From: an uncultured Methylobacillus sp.
GTDB lineage: Bacteria; Pseudomonadota; Gammaproteobacteria; Burkholderiales; Methylophilaceae
Assembly (NCBI GenBank): GCA_946478965.1
Contig: CAMLDQ010000011.1
Coordinates: forward strand, 1 to 41,241
Direction of reading: 5' to 3'
Length of the DNA stretch: 41,241 nt
Below, piece by piece: positions 7,998 to 19,255 of this stretch. The translations under genes were made by a program, and so were the position numbers. The notes beneath the pieces were generated by a model. The model saw only the letters and a program-made list of their open reading frames with translations, had not been told where the DNA came from and searched no databases. Position 1 is the first letter of the stretch, and each line of letters begins with the position of its first letter.

Positions 7998-8683
7998 TTG
8001 ACTGCGTGGAGAATGTAGTTCACGGATACATCGCTCACCAGGCCATATCGGCGCGTCAGCGGGTTGTAGCTCATCCCCGTCATGCCCGCCACTTCCAGCC
8101 CTGCCTCCCGGCACCACGCCGATAATTCGGAAGGCTTGATGAACTTACCGTATTCGTGCGTGCCCTTGGGCAGCATGTTGAGCACATACTCGGCACCTAT
8201 AACGGCAAACAGATAGGCTTTCGGATTACGGTTCAGGGTTGAGAAAAACACCCGTCCACCCGGCTTGACCAGCGCTGCACAGGCGCGCACGACAGCGGCG
8301 GGATCGGGCACATGCTCGAGCATCTCCATGCAGGTTACGGCATCGAACGTTTCCGGCTGCTCTTCCGCCAGCGCTTCCACTGCCATCAACCGATACTCCA
8401 CCGCTGCACCGCTTTCCAGGCGATGCAGTTGCGCCACTTTCAGCGCCTTCTCGCCAAGATCGATCCCGGTCACCGCAGCACCCCGTTCTGCCATGGACTC
8501 GGAGAGAATACCGCCACCGCAGCCCACATCCAGCACCTGCTTTCCCTTGAGAACAGCAATACGGTCGATATAGCCGAGGCGCAGCGGGTTGATCTCGTGC
8601 AGGGGCTTGAACTCGCTGTTCGGGTCCCACCAGCGGTGGGCCAGATTGGCGAATTTCTGCAGTTCCGACGGGTCGGCGTTCAT
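7994..8683 (-). CDS. ubiG: bifunctional ubiquinone biosynthesis O-methyltransferase UbiG
   Basis: This 229-residue SAM-dependent methyltransferase carries out both O-methylation steps of ubiquinone synthesis. It shows the family N-terminus with [23 protein letters not shown] (17-39) and SAM motif [12 protein letters not shown] (50-60). [12 protein letters not shown] block and the FKPSEL-type C-terminal region ([12 protein letters not shown]) follow. I chose the ATG overlapping the upstream stop (ATGA, 8683), which gives the usual N-terminus. An ATG at 8713 would add 10 residues and has a better ribosome site (GAAGGAGA, 9 bp upstream), so that start is a real alternative. Presence of ubiG implies a ubiquinone-based respiratory chain. 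Confidence 0.93.
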   Translation of the reverse strand: MNADPSELQKFANLAHRWWDPNSEFKPLHEINPLRLGYIDRIAVLKGKQVLDVGCGGGILSESMAERGAAVTGIDLGEKALKVAQLHRLESGAAVEYRLMAVEALAEEQPETFDAVTCMEMLEHVPDPAAVVRACAALVKPGGRVFFSTLNRNPKAYLFAVIGAEYVLNMLPKGTHEYGKFIKPSELSAWCREAGLEVAGMTGMSYNPLTRRYGLVSDVSVNYILHAVK

Positions 8684-10014
8684 TGGTGATACGGTTTCAG
8701 CTTGCCCTGCCATGATGTTGCAATCTCCTTCAATTCGGCCGCTGCGATACCGGCATGGATGCCACGTTCGTAGCGAAGTTCCCCTGCGACCCAGGTATGC
8801 GTTACCTGTTCTCGACCTGCGACATAAACCAGGTGAGAGACCGGATCGTAGCATGGCTGCATGTGCGAGGAAGCGAAGTCCACAGCGACCAGATCGGCCA
8901 GCTTGCCGACCTCGATCGAACCGATGCAGTTGTCCAGCGCCAGCGCCTGCGCGCCGTTAATAGTCGCCATTTCCAGCGCCTGTGTGGCTGGCAGCACGGA
9001 GGCATCCCCAGAGGCTTTGGCGAGCAGCGCAGCCAGCCGCATTTCAGCAAACATATCCAGTCGGTTGTTGCTGGCCGCCCCATCGGTGCCCAATCCGACA
9101 TTGACGCCAGCCTGAAGCATTTCGGCGACAGGGGCAATACCGCTGCCGAGCTTGAGATTGGAGGTCGGGCAATGCGCTATATGGCATCCTTGCGCCGCCA
9201 TCAGTTCGATCTCAATCGGCGTCATGTGGACGCAATGCGCAGCAAGCACATTCGGCCCCAGCATGCCCAATCCTGCAAGCCGCTGCAATGGGCGCATGCC
9301 ATGCTGCTTTTCGCTGCCTGAAATTTCGTCGCCGGTTTCATGCAAATGCAGATGGATATTCAAGCCAAGCTGGTCGGCATAAGTCAGCATTTTGCCGAAT
9401 ACCCTGTCGCTCACCGTGTAAGGTGCATGGGGCGCAAGGCAGGTCGTTATATGCGAACTGCCTCGCATGGCATCACGCGCCGCCAGTCCTTTATTCAGAT
9501 AATCGTCCGCGTCCGCGGCATACGGGGACGGGAACTCCAGCACCACCAACCCCAGACAGGCCCGTATCCCCGCCCGTACCACGGCCGCAGCTGCCGCTTC
9601 CGGGAAAAAATACATATCGTTGAAACAGGTCGTGCCCCCGGCCAGCATCTCTGCGCTGGCAAGCAGCGTTCCGTCATGCACGAAACGCTCTGACATGACT
9701 TGAGCCTCAGCCGGCCAAATATGCTGGTTAAGCCACTCCATCAATGGCCGGTCGTCGGCCAGACCGCGCATAAGGGACATCGCGGCGTGTGTGTGTAAAT
9801 TCACCAGGCCCGGAATGAGTGCCTGTTCAAGCAAGCGCACCGTATTCTTTGCAAGATAGCGCTGCCGCATTTCCGTGGTTGGCATAATGGCGACGATACT
9901 GCCTTGATTGATCGCGACGGCGGCATGCTCAAGAACGGTACCGCTCGGCCGCACCGGAATCACCCAGCGCGCCTCGATCACCGTATCGACGGATATTTGC
10001 TCGAACTCAGTCAT
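8680..10014 (-). CDS. mtaD: TRZ/ATZ-family amidohydrolase, 5-methylthioadenosine/S-adenosylhomocysteine deaminase-like
   Basis: This 444-residue metallo-dependent hydrolase belongs to the SsnA/MtaD group. The metal motif [11 protein letters not shown] (H74, H76) opens the TIM barrel. Further ligands lie in [10 protein letters not shown] and AAHCVHM, and the catalytic Asp is in [15 protein letters not shown]-terminal composite beta-domain includes the [15 protein letters not shown] signature. It probably deaminates methylthioadenosine or S-adenosylhomocysteine, though the family also includes chloro- and aminohydrolases of triazines. The start chosen gives MTEFEQIS; a longer frame upstream would run through the ompA terminator. 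That terminator lies only about 10 bp before the start codon, which is odd (see findings). Confidence 0.85.
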   Translation of the reverse strand: MTEFEQISVDTVIEARWVIPVRPSGTVLEHAAVAINQGSIVAIMPTTEMRQRYLAKNTVRLLEQALIPGLVNLHTHAAMSLMRGLADDRPLMEWLNQHIWPAEAQVMSERFVHDGTLLASAEMLAGGTTCFNDMYFFPEAAAAAVVRAGIRACLGLVVLEFPSPYAADADDYLNKGLAARDAMRGSSHITTCLAPHAPYTVSDRVFGKMLTYADQLGLNIHLHLHETGDEISGSEKQHGMRPLQRLAGLGMLGPNVLAAHCVHMTPIEIELMAAQGCHIAHCPTSNLKLGSGIAPVAEMLQAGVNVGLGTDGAASNNRLDMFAEMRLAALLAKASGDASVLPATQALEMATINGAQALALDNCIGSIEVGKLADLVAVDFASSHMQPCYDPVSHLVYVAGREQVTHTWVAGELRYERGIHAGIAAAELKEIATSWQGKLKPYHQ

Positions 10015-10023
10015 TTCGCTCAC

Positions 10024-10049
10024 AAAAAAGCCCCGCGAGGCGGGGCTTT
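10024..10049 (-). terminator. rho-independent terminator of ompA
   Basis: On the minus strand AAAGCCCCGC, loop CTC, GCGGGGCTTT is followed by further T residues and TTTTTTGTG in total. The stem of 10 bp is GC-rich and perfect. It lies 27 bp after the ompA stop and immediately before the mtaD start codon. The plus strand has only three T residues after the stem, so terminator function is directed leftward. Confidence 0.88.
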
Positions 10050-10075
10050 CCAGTTGGTAGTGTAAATCTAGCCGG

Positions 10076-11188
10076 TTATTGCTGAATACGTTGGGCTTCG
10101 ACTTCCACCACGACGCGGCGGTTGGGTTGCAGGCAATCGATGGCCTTCTTGCCGTAAACACCCTTGCAATCCACCACAGGTTCCTTCTCGCCCTTGCCGA
10201 CAGCATGCAAGCGGCTTTCCTCAATACCCTGGCTTACCAGATATTGTTTGACCGCGCTTGCACGGCGCTCGGAAAGGCGCTGGTTGTACTTGTCGCTGCC
10301 AATACGATCGGTGTGACCAGTGATCAGCACCAGTTCCACTTCAGGATGCGCCTTCATCTTGTCCACCACTTCGGTATTCAGCAGGGACTTGCCTTCATCG
10401 CGCAACGCAGCCTTGTCGAAATCGAACAGCACTTCGGCCGACAGGGTGATCTTCTCGAACGCCGGCTTTTCCGGCCCCATCATCGGTTCTGCCGGGGTCT
10501 CGTCCACGGTAAACGGATAGCTCTCGTCCTCATGCGGCGCAATTTCCGGCAGGGTGGAAGCCGGTTCCATCGGAGCCGGTTCGGCTGCTGCCATCTTCTT
10601 GGGGGCGCCGAACTTGAACAGAACGCCGAAGTTCAGGTAGGTATTGCCAACGGTTTTGTCATTGTTGAACAGAGTGTCGGTATCGTCCTTGGCGCGGCTC
10701 CACACGTGGCGGATATCGGCCTGCAGCGCGACGGTATCATTGAAGTGATACTGGAAACCGGCACCAAGATTACCCATCCAGGAGGTCTTGCTACCGCCGA
10801 CATTCCCCGGGTTATAGTCAATCTTGTTGCGTGCAGCACCGAAGCCTGCCAGCAGGAACGGCTGGAAGCTGTCGCGACTCAGCATGTAAAGGGCATCTAC
10901 CCCGAACAGGGTCTGTTTGTAGTGACCGCCGGTAAACAGGCTGGAGTCTTCCTCCGGACGGGTATAGCTGCCGCCGATCTGCACATCCCAGTGCTCGCTG
11001 ATTTGCTTGCCGACGCGGAAAATGCCGACTGCGCTATCGTCGTCCGCTTTCAGGTCGCTATCGGTATGCACCATCCCGATACCCGGCATGATGTACCAAG
11101 AGCCAGAAAATTCGTCTTCAGCCAGAGCAGAGCCTGCAGACAAGAGAAACGCGCCGGCTAAGGCAATATTCATCAGCTTGGTTTTCAT
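10076..11188 (-). CDS. OmpA-family outer membrane beta-barrel protein
   Basis: This 370-residue outer membrane protein has a signal peptide with MKTKLMNIALAGAFLLSAGS and cleavage after ALA (about residue 23). An eight-strand beta-barrel region (about 25-190) follows, with alternating aromatic residues and the block LNFGVLFKFGAP. A proline/glutamate-rich hinge (about 195-240) leads to a C-terminal OmpA/Pal peptidoglycan-binding domain with TGHTDRIGSDKYNQRLSERR and PNRRVVVEVE. The domain has two cysteines (DCKGVYGKKAIDC) that could form a disulfide. It should anchor the outer membrane to peptidoglycan. I start at the ATG at 11188; a GTG 9 bp upstream is less likely. It is a single-gene unit with its own promoter and terminator. 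Confidence 0.92.
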   Translation of the reverse strand: MKTKLMNIALAGAFLLSAGSALAEDEFSGSWYIMPGIGMVHTDSDLKADDDSAVGIFRVGKQISEHWDVQIGGSYTRPEEDSSLFTGGHYKQTLFGVDALYMLSRDSFQPFLLAGFGAARNKIDYNPGNVGGSKTSWMGNLGAGFQYHFNDTVALQADIRHVWSRAKDDTDTLFNNDKTVGNTYLNFGVLFKFGAPKKMAAAEPAPMEPASTLPEIAPHEDESYPFTVDETPAEPMMGPEKPAFEKITLSAEVLFDFDKAALRDEGKSLLNTEVVDKMKAHPEVELVLITGHTDRIGSDKYNQRLSERRASAVKQYLVSQGIEESRLHAVGKGEKEPVVDCKGVYGKKAIDCLQPNRRVVVEVEAQRIQQ

Positions 11189-11224
11189 CGGAGACACCCC
11201 TTTTTCTTGGTAAACGTGCGTACA

Positions 11225-11253
11225 AATATACTTGCTATTGACGGAAGTCGCAA
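11225..11253 (-). promoter_or_regulatory. sigma-70 promoter of ompA-like gene
   Basis: On the minus strand TTGCGA (11248-11253) and TATATT (11225-11230) are separated by exactly 17 bp, about 37 bp before the start codon. It sits just beyond the end of the C1 cofactor operon, so the porin gene can be transcribed independently of it. Confidence 0.65.
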
Positions 11254-11266
11254 TCCGGACAGGCCG

Positions 11267-11971
11267 TCAAACCGCCATTAGAACGTCACTGTTGCATGAA
11301 TACAACACTTTTCTGACATCCTGCAACCGTTGCACGTCCAATGTCGCGGTACGCTTCGAGCCAAGGCACAGCGCGCCCCTGAAACCCAGATAATCCGGTG
11401 CCAATTCTTTCAAAGCAGGCACGTCGTCAATCGCAAGCGAGCCGGCCAAACCAGAAAGCAGCCGAAGCGCCCGTCCCTGCTCGACAAACAAGCGCAATGC
11501 CTCGGGACCAAGCCAGGAAGTCAGTCGTTGTCCATCCTTGACGGCCGTATCGAGCATGACGCCATGAAAACCGGTCGCGGCCAGCCGTGGCAACAAGGAA
11601 AAATCGGGCGTCATATCCGCAAACAGCACCGCTACTATTTTGATGCCAGCCGCAGCCAAAGGGCGCATGGCTTCAATGCAAGCCTCATGATCCTGAGCTC
11701 CAAACAGTCCGATCTTGACAATATCCACGCCTGTCGCTGCCGTTTCCTTCACTGCTGATGCCAGCAGTGAAGGCTCCATCGGCAGATCGCCAACCGTCGC
11801 ACTGATGATCCGTCGGCCGTCCATCAAAGCGACGATTTTGCCGATATCCGCCAAAGGCAGTGCACCCAAAGCACCTTGCAGCGGATTCTTCAAGTCAATG
11901 ATGTCGGCGCCGCCTTCGAGCGCGGCCTGCGCCTCATCCGCGTTCGTCACACTGGCCAGCAGCCGCGTCAT
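11267..11971 (-). CDS. mfnB: (5-formylfuran-3-yl)methyl phosphate synthase (MfnB/DUF556 family)
   Basis: This 234-residue TIM-barrel aldolase-like enzyme condenses two glyceraldehyde-3-phosphate molecules into 4-(hydroxymethyl)-2-furancarboxaldehyde phosphate, the furan precursor of methanofuran-type cofactors. Conserved lysines stand in DLKNP (K28), DIVKIG (K86) and DTAVKDG (K145), matching the catalytic lysines of the archaeal enzyme family. Length agrees with MfnB. It overlaps the DUF447 gene by ATGA and ends a four-gene C1 cofactor block. Bacterial homologues are restricted mainly to methylotrophs and relatives that use tetrahydromethanopterin-linked formaldehyde oxidation. The precise bacterial cofactor made is inferred. 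Confidence 0.85.
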   Translation of the reverse strand: MTRLLASVTNADEAQAALEGGADIIDLKNPLQGALGALPLADIGKIVALMDGRRIISATVGDLPMEPSLLASAVKETAATGVDIVKIGLFGAQDHEACIEAMRPLAAAGIKIVAVLFADMTPDFSLLPRLAATGFHGVMLDTAVKDGQRLTSWLGPEALRLFVEQGRALRLLSGLAGSLAIDDVPALKELAPDYLGFRGALCLGSKRTATLDVQRLQDVRKVLYSCNSDVLMAV

Positions 11972-12543
11972 GCCTGATTCTCTCCCCGCGCTTCCGCGTT
12001 AAAGTTTTCTATGCGTTCGACCAGCCAATTCCAGGCCTGGCGTTCACGTTCACCGGCCGTTTTTTCGACGGCAATTCTCAGGTAATCCATTTCGCTCGCG
12101 ATCTTTTCCGGCGGCAGCATATGAAGGCGACTGACCAGTACGGCCCCTTCCAACACTGCCGCTTGCGCACGATTGAAGCCTCGAAATGGCGCATGCAATT
12201 CTTCGCGCACAACCCGGAACAACAGCTCAGGCCGCAATTCGTTATCCCGCACCTCGACCAACTCCAGTTCTCGATGCGCCAGCACCGACTGCAAGACGAA
12301 GCCCTCAATGGTTTGCGCACGCATGGTCGGCCACTCGCGCCGGCCCGTTACGGCGCCGGCGAAAATGCGGACATCGTCCGTCAGATTGACTACGGCACAT
12401 CGGGTACGCAGCAAGTTGTCCAGCGACGCAGAGGGACGGAAAGGAGCGATCAAGACGCGCCCTTCCTCCTCGCGAACTCCGAAAGGGGCTATGTGCACGC
12501 TGCCATCGGCATTCATGGTCGTCACGACAGTTTCGTAAATCAT
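11968..12543 (-). CDS. DUF447-family protein linked to tetrahydromethanopterin metabolism
   Basis: This 191-residue protein has a predicted FMN-binding split-barrel N-terminus (IYETVVTTMNADGSVHIAPF, then VLIAPFRPSASLDNLLRT) and a helical C-terminal part. It corresponds to the DUF447 proteins known from methanogens and from archaeal-type C1 clusters of methylotrophic proteobacteria, where mutation links them to methanopterin-dependent growth. The biochemical reaction is not established. Both ends overlap neighbours by 4 bp (ATGA), showing tight translational coupling with the dihydropteroate-synthase-like and mfnB genes. Family recall is from motif memory and context. Confidence 0.8.
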   Translation of the reverse strand: MIYETVVTTMNADGSVHIAPFGVREEEGRVLIAPFRPSASLDNLLRTRCAVVNLTDDVRIFAGAVTGRREWPTMRAQTIEGFVLQSVLAHRELELVEVRDNELRPELLFRVVREELHAPFRGFNRAQAAVLEGAVLVSRLHMLPPEKIASEMDYLRIAVEKTAGERERQAWNWLVERIENFNAEARGENQA

Positions 12544-13940
12544 TTGCCGCCTTTCTCGCGCTTTTCCTTGCGCGAGGCATCCCGGTGTGCCACGCGCCCG
12601 CGACTATCTTTCTCGACAGTATTGCAGCCCCATTGCAATTCCTCATCCTGGCTGTAACGCTTTTTCAACTGCCAGGCGATCTGCGCGCGCGCGAGTTCAA
12701 CACCCAGATAGAAGGCATGGGAAGCATCGTCCTGGACCTGCAGGTGCGGATACAGGCGGAACGGGTCCACATCGCGAAAGAGACCGTCGCGGTTGAAAAT
12801 GCTGACGCCCTCTTCACTGATCTGAATGCGAAAGCTGGGATCCTTGACCTGGGCCGCAAGTTCGGCGATTTCGGCTTCGCTATACGGAAACGGCCGCCTA
12901 TCATGCAAACCGAGCAAGCCATCGGAATAATCGCGCGGCAGCCGCCTGTCCTCGCGCGCCGCAAACATGGTGCGCCGCGCCACATCGGCCTCGCGGACGG
13001 CATTGCATGCATGGGGGCTGACCGAGGTAGCCAGCACCGCATTCAGATGCAGTTCGGCGATGATGCCAAACAAAAGCGCATTGATGCCTGTGGTATCGGC
13101 ATCGGTCAGTTCGGTCAGGTTGCCCACGCCCATCATGATGTCGATCGCGGGGTATTTCCTGCGCAAGCGCTGGTAACGGACGATCGACTCGGCAAACCCG
13201 AACGGAATCGGATCGAGGATAGGGTCTGCAATGAACGACCGCCCCTTCGCCAGCATGGCGTCGATCGCCCGGTACAAGGATGACAGGCTGCCGGCTCTGG
13301 CCGGAATCAGGATCGGCGTCGCCGCCACTTCATCGGCGATCCACAGGGTTTTTTCGGTCAGACTGAGCAAATAATCCGCACCGGCGCGGTCGGCGCGCAG
13401 CAAATCCTCCGGTACCAACGAATCCACGCTGACTTGGCAACCACTTGCCTTGAGTGCCTGCACGGCCTCTTCCAGGTGCGGGAAAGGCGTGTTGGGCAAG
13501 CAGCCCAGGTCGATCACATTGGCGCCCTGGGCGCGGTAGAAGTCGGCCTTGGCCAGTATCCCATCCACAGTGAGTTGCGGGGCCTCGACGATTTCCGCAA
13601 AAATAGCGACATCGTACCGGGACAAATCAGGAACCTTGCCGCCTTGCCCGAAATACCGCGGCAAATCCTTCAAATCTTCCGGGCCACGCTCGACCGGCAC
13701 GCCGTATTTCTCCACCAAAGGCTCAAGCTCGCCGCGACACAGGCCCGGCACGATAATACGGTCCGCGCCGCGCGCCTCGGGCAAACGACGGGCGATAAAT
13801 TCGGGCGTCATCAAGGCCGCCACGGAAACGCCGAGCTGCGCCACCTGATAGTCGAACGGTGCCGGCTGCATTTCCGCCAGCACCTTGTGCAGGCTTTTTT
13901 CGGCAAGCTTGCCGGTCAGGAAGAGGATATTTTCAGACAC
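12540..13940 (-). CDS. dihydropteroate synthase-like protein (DUF6513 type)
   Basis: This 466-residue protein has an N-terminal DUF6513-like region (about 1-130). A TIM-barrel pterin-binding domain follows, with ANVIDLGCLPNTPF, VSVDSL, FIADPILDPIPFG and IMMGVGNLTELTDADT. This resembles dihydropteroate synthase but lacks the standard folate-enzyme layout. In methanogens and H4MPT-using bacteria such proteins are assigned to formation of the pterin-arylamine bond of tetrahydromethanopterin. The last 40 residues are rich in Lys/Arg/Glu and look like an unstructured tail. The start is a GTG whose first 25 bp overlap the end of the flavoprotein gene. Function is by family analogy. Confidence 0.85.
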   Translation of the reverse strand: MSENILFLTGKLAEKSLHKVLAEMQPAPFDYQVAQLGVSVAALMTPEFIARRLPEARGADRIIVPGLCRGELEPLVEKYGVPVERGPEDLKDLPRYFGQGGKVPDLSRYDVAIFAEIVEAPQLTVDGILAKADFYRAQGANVIDLGCLPNTPFPHLEEAVQALKASGCQVSVDSLVPEDLLRADRAGADYLLSLTEKTLWIADEVAATPILIPARAGSLSSLYRAIDAMLAKGRSFIADPILDPIPFGFAESIVRYQRLRRKYPAIDIMMGVGNLTELTDADTTGINALLFGIIAELHLNAVLATSVSPHACNAVREADVARRTMFAAREDRRLPRDYSDGLLGLHDRRPFPYSEAEIAELAAQVKDPSFRIQISEEGVSIFNRDGLFRDVDPFRLYPHLQVQDDASHAFYLGVELARAQIAWQLKKRYSQDEELQWGCNTVEKDSRGRVAHRDASRKEKREKGGK

Positions 13941-14467
13941 GCCAGACGAGCCTGAATGGCCGCATCCAATTCCTGCATGTCGGCGGCAACCGTAGTTTCC
14001 TCAAACGTTTTCAGCGTTTGCATGTTTTCGAGGTCGATGCGGCGCGGATAGACTTTGACCACATGGTCGCGGGGAGCATCGGATTCCAGTTCCGGCTCGG
14101 TATCGCAGGCAAACACGATAGTCGGTACACGGCACTTGCCGGCCTGGGCAAAAATATTGGTCACCAGGTTATCGGAAATGCCGCACACCATTTTGGCAAC
14201 CGTATTGGAACTGCTCGGTGCGATCACTACAGTGTGGTAGACGCCGTGGTAAAAAAGCTCCACCGGCACGGCACTTGCCGTCTTGTCCTGGAAAACGCGT
14301 CCGATATTATGGGTATAGCCGTACTGCTGGAGGATTTCCGCCGCGGCTTTGCTGAGAAAAAGATCAACATCTTCCAGCCGCTCAATAATTGCGAGACATT
14401 CCTTGAGGTAATGTCCGGAACCGGTAATCGCCCAGGCAAGGCGCTGTTTTTCGGTTTTTACCGACAC
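13916..14467 (-). CDS. flavoprotein, dihydromethanopterin reductase (acceptor)-like (DmrB/AfpA type)
   Basis: This 183-residue protein of the flavoprotein (PF02441-like) fold has AWAITGSGHYLKECL near the N-terminus, the FMN/phosphate segment VVIAPSSSNTVAKMVCGISDNL and a TIVFACDTEPE strand. Archaeal-type members act as dihydromethanopterin reductase, the last step of tetrahydromethanopterin synthesis; a Burkholderia homologue has been studied as DmrB. I start at a GTG with GGAGG six bases upstream. A TTG two codons earlier overlaps the purA stop but lies too close to that ribosome site. The gene begins the C1 block directly behind purA. Confidence 0.8.
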   Translation of the reverse strand: MSVKTEKQRLAWAITGSGHYLKECLAIIERLEDVDLFLSKAAAEILQQYGYTHNIGRVFQDKTASAVPVELFYHGVYHTVVIAPSSSNTVAKMVCGISDNLVTNIFAQAGKCRVPTIVFACDTEPELESDAPRDHVVKVYPRRIDLENMQTLKTFEETTVAADMQELDAAIQARLACLKISSS

Positions 14468-14469
14468 CC

Positions 14470-16967
<2,498 letters not shown>

Positions 16968-16977
16968 AAAAATCGTT

Positions 16978-17163
16978 TCAGCTCAAAACAAACAGCAAAA
17001 TCAGACCGCCCGCCATTGACGAGAGTCCGACAAAGCGCAATTGCCCATCATTGAGTTCAATCATGCGGCGGAAAGTCTGACGCCATAACTCCGGGGCCAG
17101 GAAAGGCAGGATACCTTCCAACACCAGCATCAGCCCCAATGCTGCGACCAAGAGATTCTTCAA
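16978..17163 (-). CDS. DUF2065 (YjeT-like) small inner membrane protein
   Basis: This 61-residue protein has two predicted membrane helices (about 4-24 and 44-60). They are separated by a short polar segment containing WRQTFRRMIELNDGQLRFVGL, the signature of the DUF2065/YjeT family. Members are nearly always encoded beside hflC and purA or hisZ, as here. Function is unknown. It may assist the HflKC complex, which is inference from gene neighbourhood. Confidence 0.9.
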   Translation of the reverse strand: MKNLLVAALGLMLVLEGILPFLAPELWRQTFRRMIELNDGQLRFVGLSSMAGGLILLFVLS

Positions 17164-17169
17164 AACGTA

Positions 17170-18045
17170 CTACTTTCGGCCGCCTGCGTCCCGCATGTAC
17201 TTGAAGAATTCCGAATCGGGCTGCAATACCAGCACATCGCTCTTGCTCTTGAAACTGTTGCGGTATGCATCCAGACTACGATAGAAGGCGTAGAACTCGG
17301 GATTCTTGCTGTATGCGGCTGCGTAAATTTCGGCCGCCTTGCTGTCGCCCTCCCCCTTGATGCGCTGCGCATCGCGGTAGGCTTCGGCAATAATCACTTC
17401 TCGCTGCTTGTCGGCATCGGCGCGAATCTTCTCCGCCGCACCCGCACCTTGAGAGCGCAACTCATTGGCAACACGCTTGCGCTCGGCCTCCATCCGCTGG
17501 TAAACCGATTCGCTCACTTCTTCCGGTAAATCCACGCGTTTGAGCCGCACGTCGAGCACTTCGATGCCCATCTGCTGCGCCTCCTTGTTGGCCTTCTGCC
17601 GCAGGATATCCATGATCTGGTCGCGTTCGCCCGATACCACGTCATGGATAGTGCGCTTGCCGAATTCGGCTCGCAAGCCGTCGTTGACCGTTTGGGCCAG
17701 CCGTGCCTCGGCCTGCTTTTCGTCTCCCCCGCGTACCGAAACAAAGAATTTCGCTGGATCCGCAATACGCCATTTGACGAAGGAATCCACCAGCACGTTC
17801 TTTTTCTCACTGGTAATAAAACGATCAGCCTCCCCCCAGTCCAGAGTGAGAATGCGCTTGTCGATATACCGCACGTTGTCGAGCAGCGGCACCTTGAAAT
17901 TGAGACCGGGCTCCTTCTTGACGGAAACGATTTCTCCCAAGCGGAACACTATTGCATATTCGCGCTGATCGACCTGAAAAGCCGACATACTGAGCAGCAG
18001 CAACCCCGCAATCGGCACAACGAGAATAGCGCCTAGATTCTTCAT
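17170..18045 (-). CDS. hflC: HflC, SPFH-domain modulator of FtsH protease
   Basis: This 291-residue membrane protein has one N-terminal helix (about 5-22) that anchors a periplasmic SPFH/band-7 domain. It continues into an alanine- and glutamate-rich helix (about 185-250: EAERKRVANELRSQGAGAAEKIRADAD split across the coil). With HflK it forms the large cage that encloses FtsH hexamers and restrains degradation of membrane proteins. The start overlaps the hflK stop by ATGA, supporting stoichiometric expression. Length and composition are typical. Confidence 0.97.
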   Translation of the reverse strand: MKNLGAILVVPIAGLLLLSMSAFQVDQREYAIVFRLGEIVSVKKEPGLNFKVPLLDNVRYIDKRILTLDWGEADRFITSEKKNVLVDSFVKWRIADPAKFFVSVRGGDEKQAEARLAQTVNDGLRAEFGKRTIHDVVSGERDQIMDILRQKANKEAQQMGIEVLDVRLKRVDLPEEVSESVYQRMEAERKRVANELRSQGAGAAEKIRADADKQREVIIAEAYRDAQRIKGEGDSKAAEIYAAAYSKNPEFYAFYRSLDAYRNSFKSKSDVLVLQPDSEFFKYMRDAGGRK

Positions 18046-19232
18046 GGCCGGCTCTCCCTTTCTCGACTACGGAAAGCGTCGCGCGAGCGTTGGACATCAT
18101 CACTTTCACTTGGCTTGGCCGCGGCTGCGGACGGAGCGACCGGCTGAACAGCACCGGCGTCTGAAGCAGCAATCAGCTTGTCCAGTGGCAGATAAAGCAA
18201 GTTACTGCCCCCCTTCTGATCCACCACCACCTTGCTCACGCTAGACAGAATTTTCTCCTGCGCATCCAGATAAAGACGCTGACGCGTCACGACGGGAGCC
18301 TTTTCGTACTGCGCAAGCACCTGCGTAAACCGGCTCGCATCCCCTTGCGCCTCGTTCACCACGCGCATCTTGTAACCCTCGGCCTCTTCCAGTAAGCGGG
18401 CGGCCGTACCACGCGCCTTTGGAATCACATCGTTGGCGTACGCCTGGCCTTCGTTTTTCTGGCGTTCCAAATCCTGCCCGGCTTTGACCGCATCATCAAA
18501 GGCCGCCTGCACCTGCTCCGGCGGCTGCGCGTTTTGCATGGTCACGTTGACGATATTGATACCGGACTTGTACCGATCCAGAATCTCCTGCATCAGCTTC
18601 TTTGCCAGCACGGCAACCTCTTCGCGCCCTTCGTATAGTACGAAATCCATCTTGCTCTTGCCGACGATTTCACGAATGGCAGTTTCCGCCGAACCGCGAA
18701 CCATCTGCTCTCCATCTTGATTTTCCGCATCACGGTTATAGAAGAGAAAATCTTCCGGACTCTTGAGGTTGTACTGCACGGCAAACTGCAGGTCGATGAT
18801 GTTCTCATCGTCCGTCAACATCAGCGATTCGCGCAACTCGCGATTGCGTGAGGAAGCGCCATCGGCAGAAGTGCGATAGCCAACTTCCAAAGTACGCACC
18901 TGCTCCATATTGACCACATCTGCGCCTTCGATCGGATACGGCCAATGCCAGTGCGGGCCAGGCATGGTGGTTTCCACATACTTGCCGAACCGCAACACCA
19001 CACCGCGGGAGCCCTGGTTAACGATATAGAATCCGGTCGCCGCCCAGATAATAGCGATCAGCCCCAACACCATCATCACCATGGCATTGCCGCCAGGCTC
19101 TCCAGGCTGGTTCCGGGAACCGCCGCCCCTGCCAAACAGGCCATTCAGCTTGCGGCTGAACTGGCGCAGCATTTCATCCAGATCTGGCGGGCCATCATTG
19201 TTGCGGCCCCAGCCGGGGTCGTTTGATGCCAT
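18042..19232 (-). CDS. hflK: HflK, SPFH-domain modulator of FtsH protease
   Basis: This 396-residue partner of HflC has a glycine-, asparagine- and proline-rich cytoplasmic N-terminus (MASNDPGWGRNNDGPPDLDE), one membrane helix (about 51-70) and a periplasmic SPFH domain with GVVLRFGKYVETTMPGPHWHWPYP. A long coiled-coil (about 230-320) and a low-complexity alanine/serine/arginine tail follow. The family layout is complete. It lies 23 bp after hflX. Confidence 0.97.
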   Translation of the reverse strand: MASNDPGWGRNNDGPPDLDEMLRQFSRKLNGLFGRGGGSRNQPGEPGGNAMVMMVLGLIAIIWAATGFYIVNQGSRGVVLRFGKYVETTMPGPHWHWPYPIEGADVVNMEQVRTLEVGYRTSADGASSRNRELRESLMLTDDENIIDLQFAVQYNLKSPEDFLFYNRDAENQDGEQMVRGSAETAIREIVGKSKMDFVLYEGREEVAVLAKKLMQEILDRYKSGINIVNVTMQNAQPPEQVQAAFDDAVKAGQDLERQKNEGQAYANDVIPKARGTAARLLEEAEGYKMRVVNEAQGDASRFTQVLAQYEKAPVVTRQRLYLDAQEKILSSVSKVVVDQKGGSNLLYLPLDKLIAASDAGAVQPVAPSAAAAKPSESDDVQRSRDAFRSRERESRP

Positions 19233-19255
19233 GGAATACTCCGATTGTTGTTTGC

